From Opitutaceae bacterium (GTDB lineage Bacteria; Verrucomicrobiota; Verrucomicrobiia; Opitutales; Opitutaceae), in NCBI GenBank assembly GCA_016794665.1, contig JAEUHB010000086.1:1-56394 (forward strand): DNA of 56,394 nucleotides, written 5' to 3'. Under the pieces are notes generated by a model, which did no database searches, was not told the DNA's origin, and was given only the letters and a program-made list of their open reading frames with translations. Position numbers and translations under genes: made by a program. Shown piece after piece: positions 52,301 through 56,394 of the stretch; the first letter of the stretch is position 1; each line of letters opens with the position of its first letter.

Positions 52301-52448
52301 TGCCAAGGAAATTGCCGGTCGATGAATTGAGCACGCGGCCCTCGATGGTGCCGGTGCCAGTCGCGGCGCGGGCGACGGTTCCTAGCAGGGCGATGAACGT
52401 GAGAACCAAACCATGGCGGGGCGCATGACTGCAGAATAAGTCGATCAT
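49386..52448 (-). CDS. TonB-dependent receptor with carboxypeptidase-like domain
   Basis: A 1020-residue outer-membrane receptor. ATG 52448 gives MIDLFCSHAPRHGLVLTFIA as signal peptide. Residues about 35-125 are a carboxypeptidase regulatory-like domain (GTIEGRVLNSSTGNFLGSAR, NANGEYRLTGVPAGPASVVV). The plug has QAEGNIGEFIKYVPGLDLQY, VTIRGMPASGTLVQFDGMPT and IDRVEISKVPTPDMPANAVG. The barrel ends at FVAANHTLGLKGTF. Related in type to the receptor at 8688 but only moderately similar. As the first gene of the TonB receptor-hydrolase-aldolase unit, it probably imports the substrate of this locus. It diverges from the Gfo/Idh gene at 52559. Confidence 0.92.
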   Translation of the reverse strand: MIDLFCSHAPRHGLVLTFIALLGTVARAATGTGTIEGRVLNSSTGNFLGSARVAVEGTAIASLTNANGEYRLTGVPAGPASVVVSVVGLAPRTQSVTVSAGGVVAQDFDLGVAGEPGAGRTVVLDTVSVTARALSAQAVALTEQRNAPNIKAVISPDEFVDQAEGNIGEFIKYVPGLDLQYNPFSPQFVTIRGMPASGTLVQFDGMPTAPAPAGNSRSFDMNTAANANIDRVEISKVPTPDMPANAVGGSINVISKSGFSRRTPLLSYNSYLTYNASEDEFSPSLSKVAGPDGLASKRPVQLAYDLSYIFPWRKNLAFTFALTRAPRFNEIEYRSPTWNTVTGLLNAYQFNELVSDVDIRTGKATIDWKPGPDTTVQVSYYKMDRRSLTRQHFQVLTPGAGSTGDWRFIQGAATGVGTAAQNLSGNQQYRSLELASARVRHDGPVWKVDGFASLSNGGFTIKDLDDGFFGTVAANQTGLVIRADNLDNITRRGIPGITATRGGQAVDIFNGAGQTINTVTSAASVVDNTVTSFGANLARDVALGVPVRVKLGAYSEMMERDNKGGTLTWTFAPPGGAAGRLASAHNVINDAFSRRAPLTEIGGRAVFSRYLSLAKIADLYRANPAWFVLNEAAAHTNRVNASIRLKESITAFYGRADAKFFENKLWLVAGARYERTDDEGRGPLNDIGATYQRGANGALLRNAAGQLVRIPGNALTIAQAQYTERGARKKTSYGDLYPSLNASYNFTDRIVARAGYARTIGRPDLTQIIPSIIVTDPSLDVSTHRITVVDGSLKPWTADNFDLTLEVYDLKGATASVSLFQKNIRDFFVDAERPVTPADLTDLGLPNDYADYFIRRTRNGRDAELSGVELSWRQQLSFVPVIGRRLQAFANLTSLAIDGTNVADFAEFSPRNFNAGIGYATPAFAVKLNVHNNKWVRRAPLAAGGNNRPDSFTFRAPSTRWDFSAELRVWRRLSVYYSVRNLTAEPVRLEIRSPGLPAYLRPRNYQFVAANHTLGLKGTF

Positions 52449-52558
52449 GGAGGGAGGATCGAAGCGTTGCGGATCAGGATGGCAAACCGACGGAACCAAG
52501 AGGACGGGTTTGCCTTGCGCGCTGTCAACGAGCAGAATCGGTCAACGTTTTCCAATCC
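52449..52558. promoter_or_regulatory. Divergent region with inverted and direct repeats
   Basis: The gap between the TonB receptor and the Gfo/Idh genes has an 8-base inverted repeat GGCAAACC (52481-52488) and GGTTTGCC (52507-52514) with an 18-base spacer. It also has a direct repeat GTCAACG at 52524-52530 and 52541-52547 (period 17). The second sits in GGTCAACGTT (52540-52549), which matches the 36667-36676 site in reverse orientation. Each could be an operator for the catabolic genes. Confidence 0.45.
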
Positions 52559-53524
52559 ATGTCTGCTGCCCCGCTCCCCCCCCTCCGGCTCGCCATGCTC
52601 GGCATGATCCCGGGCAACGGGCACCCCTATTCGTGGAGTGCGATCATCAATGGCTTCGATCCCGCCGCGATGGCGTCGTGCCCCTATCCGGTCATCCCGA
52701 AATACCTCGGGGCGCGGCCGCTCGAGACCGTGCGCGTGCCGGGGGCGCAAGTGACCCACATCTGGACCGACGATCTCGCGGAGGCGCGCCACGTCGCCGC
52801 GGCGTCGCTGATCCCAAACGTCGTCGAGCGGCCTGAGCAGGTGATCGGACAGGTCGATGCCGTGCTGATCTCGACCGACGACGGGCTCGACCACGTGCGG
52901 CGTGCGCGCGCGTTCGTGGAGGCGGGGTTGCCGGTGTTCGTGGACAAGCCGCTCGCGACCTCGGTCGCGGAGCTGGGGCAATTCATCGCGTGGCAGAGTG
53001 CCGGCGCGCGGATCCTCTCGTCATCGGGCCTGCGCTACGCGGCCGAGCTCGACGGCGGCCCGGCGGCGTTCGCCGATCTTGGCGAGCTGCGCTGGCTCTC
53101 GGGCGTGACGGTGAAAACCTGGGAACGCTACGGCATCCATCTGCTCGAGCCCCTCTACCGGATCGTCGGGCCCGGGTTCGAATCGGTGCGCCTCGAGACG
53201 CGCCCCGGGCTCGAAATCGCGCACCTCGTGCACCGCAGCGGCGTGCAGCTCACGCTGCCGGCCATCTACGACGGCGGGGGTTCGTTCGGGACGCTCCAGG
53301 TATGCGGCACCCTCGGGCAGCGCTCGCTGCGCTTCGGCGACACCTACACGTGCTTCCGGCGGCAGCTCGTGAGCTACATCGATTTCGTGCGCTCCCGGGT
53401 GGAGCCCTACCCGTTTGCCGAGACGATTGAGCTGATGACGGTGCTCATCGCCGGCCTGCGCAGCCGCGAGCAGGGTTCCCGCCGTGTCGGCCTCGCCGAG
53501 ATCACCACGGAGCTGAAGGCTTGA
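52559..53524 (+). CDS. Gfo/Idh/MocA-like oxidoreductase
   Basis: A 321-residue NAD(P)-dependent dehydrogenase-like protein. The N-terminal fold has AMLGMIPGNGHPYSWSAIIN where a GxGxxG motif is usual, so the nucleotide loop is degenerate, but the EKP-type motif is present as PVFVDKPLATSVAELG. The C-terminal domain is shorter than that of the family member at 18645 and contains VKTWERYGIHLLEPLYRIVG. It may use a non-canonical cofactor site or act as a regulatory homologue. The stop is six bases before the FAD/Fe-S oxidoreductase start, so they form an operon. Confidence 0.8.
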   Translation: MSAAPLPPLRLAMLGMIPGNGHPYSWSAIINGFDPAAMASCPYPVIPKYLGARPLETVRVPGAQVTHIWTDDLAEARHVAAASLIPNVVERPEQVIGQVDAVLISTDDGLDHVRRARAFVEAGLPVFVDKPLATSVAELGQFIAWQSAGARILSSSGLRYAAELDGGPAAFADLGELRWLSGVTVKTWERYGIHLLEPLYRIVGPGFESVRLETRPGLEIAHLVHRSGVQLTLPAIYDGGGSFGTLQVCGTLGQRSLRFGDTYTCFRRQLVSYIDFVRSRVEPYPFAETIELMTVLIAGLRSREQGSRRVGLAEITTELKA

Positions 53525-53529
53525 GCATC

Positions 53530-56394
53530 ATGCCGACCGCGCCCTCACCCGCGCAGCTCTCCGTGCTCGCCACTCGCCTCGACGGCGAGCTCTACCTCGA
53601 CGAGGCCACGCGCCGGCTCTACGCGACCGACGCCTCGGAATACGAGGAATTGCCCGTCGCCGTAGCTCGGCCGGCATCGGAGGCCGACATCCGCGCGCTG
53701 CTCGCGTTTGCGGCGCAGCAGGGCACCGGCCTGATTCCCCGCGCGGCGGGCACTTCGCTTGCGGGGCAGGTCGTCGGCCCGGGCATTGTGGTCGACGTTG
53801 GCCGGCACCTGAACCGTATCGTCAGCTACGACGGCGGGCGGCGCCGCGTGCGCGTGCAGCCAGGCGTCGTGCGCAACGACCTTAACCTTTTCCTCAAGCC
53901 CCACGGGGTGTTCTTCTCGCCGGAGACCTCCACCGCCAACCGCGCGATGATCGGCGGCATGGTCGGCAACAACTCCTGCGGCGCCAACTCGATCGTGCTC
54001 GGCACCACGCGCGACCACGTGGTGTCCGCGCGCGGGTTTCTGAGCGACGGCTCGGAGGTCACCTTTGGCCCGCTGACGCGCGAGGAGTTCGCGGCCAAGT
54101 GCGCCGCAGCCGACTCGCTCGAGGCGCGCATCTACTGCTTCGTGCGCGACCTGCTCGGCGATGCGAGCAACCGCCAGCAAATCCGCGACCACTACCCGAA
54201 GTCGACGGTCACGCGCCGCAACACCGGCTACGCGCTCGACGTGCTGATGGACTGCGCGGTGTTCGATCCGGCGAGCGCAAAGCCGTTCAACCTCTGCCAG
54301 CTGGTGTGCGGTTCCGAGGGCACGCTGTTCCTCGGCGTCGAGTTCGAGCTCAACTGCGAGCCGCTGCCGCCGCCGGGCGCGCTGCTGTGCGCGCACTTCG
54401 CGACCATCCAGGATTCCCTCAAGGCCACGCTGATCGCGATGCGGCACCGGCCCTTCGGCTGCGAGCTGATCGACCGCCACATCCTCGAGTGCACGAAGGC
54501 CAACCTCGAGCACGCGAGGAACCGCTTCTTCGTCACGGGCGATCCCGGCGCCGTGCTCGTCGTGGAGCTGCGCCATGGCGACCGCGCGCACCTCGCGCGC
54601 GAGTTCGCCGCCATCGAGGCGGAGATGCGGGCAGCAGGCCTCGGGTATGCGTTCCCCCTCGTCTGGGGCGACGACTGCAACCGCGTGTGGGATCTGCGCA
54701 AGGCCGGCCAGGGCCTGATGAACAACGTCAAGGGCGACGCCAAACCCCGCGAGTGCGTCGAGGACACGGCCGTCGCGGTCGAGGACCTGCCCGCCTACAT
54801 CGCCGAGTTCGACGCGATCATGCGCGGCAAATACGGCGTCAGCACCGTTTACTACGCGCACGCGGGCGCCGGCGAGCTGCACACGCGGCCGCTCTTCAAC
54901 CTCCGGACGGCGGAGGGCCTGCGTTTTTTCCGCGGCATTGCCACCGATGTCGCCGCCCTCGTGAAGAAATACCGCGGCTCGCTCTCCGGCGAGCACGGCG
55001 ACGGCCGCCTGCGCGGCGAGTTCATCCCGTTCATGGTCGGGCCCGAGTGCTACGCGATGATGCGGCGCGTGAAGGAGACCTTCGATCCGCGCAACCTGCT
55101 CAACCCGGGCAAAATCATCGACACGCCGCCGATGGACACCCACCTGCGCCACTCGCCCGGCCAGCCTGACCCGCACTACGAAACGATCTTCGACTTCGGC
55201 GCGGCCGAGGGCGTGCTGCGCGCGGCGGAGGCGTGCACCGGCGTGGGCGAGTGCCGCAAGTCTCACCTCATGGGCGGCACGATGTGCCCCAGCTACATGG
55301 CCACACGCAACGAGCAGGATACCACGCGCGCGCGCGCCAACCTTCTCCGCCAAGTCCTCACGCATCCGCGCTCGGTTAAGGATCCGTGGGACAGCGCGGA
55401 AGTGCGCGACGTGATGGACCTTTGCCTCTCGTGCAAGGGCTGCAAATCCGAGTGCCCCTCCAACGTCGACCTCGCGCGCCTCAAGGCCGAGTGGCAGCAG
55501 CACTGGCACGACACGCACGGCGTGCCACTGCGGTCGCGCCTGATCGCGGGCTTCGCGCGCACAATGCGCGTGGCCGCGATCGCGCCGCGGCTGCACAACT
55601 GGGCGGTGACCTCGCCGATGGTTTCGGGCGCGCTGAAGCGCGTCGCGGGCTTCGCCCCGGAACGCAGCCTGCCGACGTTGCACGCGACGACGCTCGCCGC
55701 CTGGCACGCGCGCCACGCCAACCCGTCGCACCTCGCCTACCCGCACGGCCGCGTGCACCTGTTCTGCGACGAGTTCACCCACTACCACGACACCCCCGTC
55801 GGCATCGCCGCGATCGAGCTGCTCAACCGGCTCGGCTACGAGGTCGTCATCCCCACCCACGCTGACAGCGGCCGCGCGCAGCTATCCAAGGGCCTCGTCC
55901 GCGCCGCGCAGAGGCTCGCGATCCGCAACATCGAGCTGCTCAAGGATGTGGTGACCGATGCCGCGCCGCTCATCGGCCTCGAGCCCTCGGCGATCCTCGG
56001 TTTTCGCGACGAATACCCCGATCTTGTGCCCGCCTCACTCAAGCCCGCGGCGCAAGCGCTGGCAAAGCGCGCGCTGCTGTTCGACGAATTCGTCGCGCGC
56101 GAAGCCGCCGCCGGGCGCATCCGGCGCGAGGACTTTCGCGCCGAGAAAAAGCTCATCCGCCTCCACGGCCACTGTCATCAGAAGGCGCTCTCGTCGCTCA
56201 CGCCCACCGTGCAGGCGCTCGAGCTGCCCGCGGGACACGAGGTGCGGCTCATTCCGTCGGGCTGCTGCGGCATGGCGGGATCCTTTGGCTACGAGGCCGA
56301 GCACTTCGCGCTCTCCCAGCAAATCGGCGAGCTCGTGCTCTTTCCCGCCGTGCGCGCCGCCGCGCCCGAGACCGCGATCTGCGCCCCGGGCACC
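53530..56394 (+). CDS. GlcD-GlcF-type FAD and Fe-S oxidoreductase, 3' end outside window
   Basis: The visible 955 residues of a large D-2-hydroxyacid dehydrogenase, open to the window edge. Residues about 45-210 are an FAD-binding PCMH-type domain (IPRAAGTSLAGQVVGPGIVV, MIGGMVGNNSCGANSIVLG), then a FAD-linked oxidase C-terminal domain with VYYAHAGAGELHTRPLFNLR and GSLSGEHGDGRLRGEF. A ferredoxin-type 2x[4Fe-4S] part follows (CTGVGECRKSHLMGGTMCP near 568 and CLSCKGCKSECP near 634), then a CCG domain (HGHCHQKAL and PSGCCGMAG). This is the architecture of large D-lactate or glycolate dehydrogenases such as YdiJ. It probably oxidises a 2-hydroxy acid released by the pathway and gives electrons to the respiratory chain. 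Confidence 0.88.
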   Translation, partial: MPTAPSPAQLSVLATRLDGELYLDEATRRLYATDASEYEELPVAVARPASEADIRALLAFAAQQGTGLIPRAAGTSLAGQVVGPGIVVDVGRHLNRIVSYDGGRRRVRVQPGVVRNDLNLFLKPHGVFFSPETSTANRAMIGGMVGNNSCGANSIVLGTTRDHVVSARGFLSDGSEVTFGPLTREEFAAKCAAADSLEARIYCFVRDLLGDASNRQQIRDHYPKSTVTRRNTGYALDVLMDCAVFDPASAKPFNLCQLVCGSEGTLFLGVEFELNCEPLPPPGALLCAHFATIQDSLKATLIAMRHRPFGCELIDRHILECTKANLEHARNRFFVTGDPGAVLVVELRHGDRAHLAREFAAIEAEMRAAGLGYAFPLVWGDDCNRVWDLRKAGQGLMNNVKGDAKPRECVEDTAVAVEDLPAYIAEFDAIMRGKYGVSTVYYAHAGAGELHTRPLFNLRTAEGLRFFRGIATDVAALVKKYRGSLSGEHGDGRLRGEFIPFMVGPECYAMMRRVKETFDPRNLLNPGKIIDTPPMDTHLRHSPGQPDPHYETIFDFGAAEGVLRAAEACTGVGECRKSHLMGGTMCPSYMATRNEQDTTRARANLLRQVLTHPRSVKDPWDSAEVRDVMDLCLSCKGCKSECPSNVDLARLKAEWQQHWHDTHGVPLRSRLIAGFARTMRVAAIAPRLHNWAVTSPMVSGALKRVAGFAPERSLPTLHATTLAAWHARHANPSHLAYPHGRVHLFCDEFTHYHDTPVGIAAIELLNRLGYEVVIPTHADSGRAQLSKGLVRAAQRLAIRNIELLKDVVTDAAPLIGLEPSAILGFRDEYPDLVPASLKPAAQALAKRALLFDEFVAREAAAGRIRREDFRAEKKLIRLHGHCHQKALSSLTPTVQALELPAGHEVRLIPSGCCGMAGSFGYEAEHFALSQQIGELVLFPAVRAAAPETAICAPGT

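Overview
The window is GC-rich, densely coded chromosomal DNA from a Gram-negative bacterium. It most resembles Verrucomicrobia of the Opitutus type. That assignment is an inference from protein style: three TonB-dependent receptors (two with an N-terminal carboxypeptidase-like domain and a WTFAVKGAY-type C-terminus), a CBM9/PQQ-type dehydrogenase/diheme cytochrome fusion, ceramidase-like and propeller 'hydrolases', and lipoproteins built from Ala/Trp helical repeats. No rRNA, tRNA, CRISPR array, insertion sequence or phage gene was seen. About 42 genes fill nearly all of the sequence. Almost none of the starts inspected has a Shine-Dalgarno sequence; many instead follow a TTTTCC-like pyrimidine tract.

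Layout. 1-2643: partial UDP-sugar pyrophosphorylase and an FtsB/DivIC-like division protein on the minus strand, divergent from an ExeA-like AAA+ ATPase and a GspB-like protein. 2662-8510: minus-strand secreted proteins (a multidomain sugar dehydrogenase/cytochrome, a helical-repeat lipoprotein, an Ig-like repeat protein). 8688-11711: TonB receptor. 11724-16683: a tight four-gene minus-strand operon (TPR membrane protein, two Gly-rich secreted proteins of which one carries calcium-loop repeats, TPR/beta-propeller protein) of unknown function. 16961-28861: housekeeping and stress functions (M48 lipoprotein protease, YugP-like protease, Gfo/Idh oxidoreductase with a divergent AraC regulator, cupin, M3 oligopeptidase, second TonB receptor, ferredoxin, rhomboid-like protein, S41 processing protease).

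28871-56394 reads as a large catabolic region for an unusual carbohydrate. One minus-strand run encodes an acid-sugar dehydratase of the enolase superfamily, a D-2-hydroxyacid dehydrogenase, three propeller-type secreted proteins and an alpha/beta hydrolase, opposite an MFS transporter and an SDR. Next comes a bidirectional unit centred on a DeoR regulator: ceramidase-like amidase, FGGY kinase and ferritin-like protein leftward; DeoR, class III aminotransferase, NagA-like deacetylase and NagB-like deaminase rightward. Then follow an aldolase of the DapA/NanA family, a Tat-exported hydrolase, a TonB receptor, a Gfo/Idh oxidoreductase and a GlcD-GlcF-type FAD/Fe-S oxidoreductase that runs off the window.

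A plausible joint role is outer-membrane uptake of a glycan or glycoconjugate, periplasmic trimming, MFS import, then deacylation, deamination, phosphorylation, dehydration and aldol cleavage. The substrate is not known. The NagA- and NagB-like proteins appear to have lost residues used for phosphate binding and catalysis in their E. coli relatives, so a known GlcNAc route is unlikely to be the whole answer.
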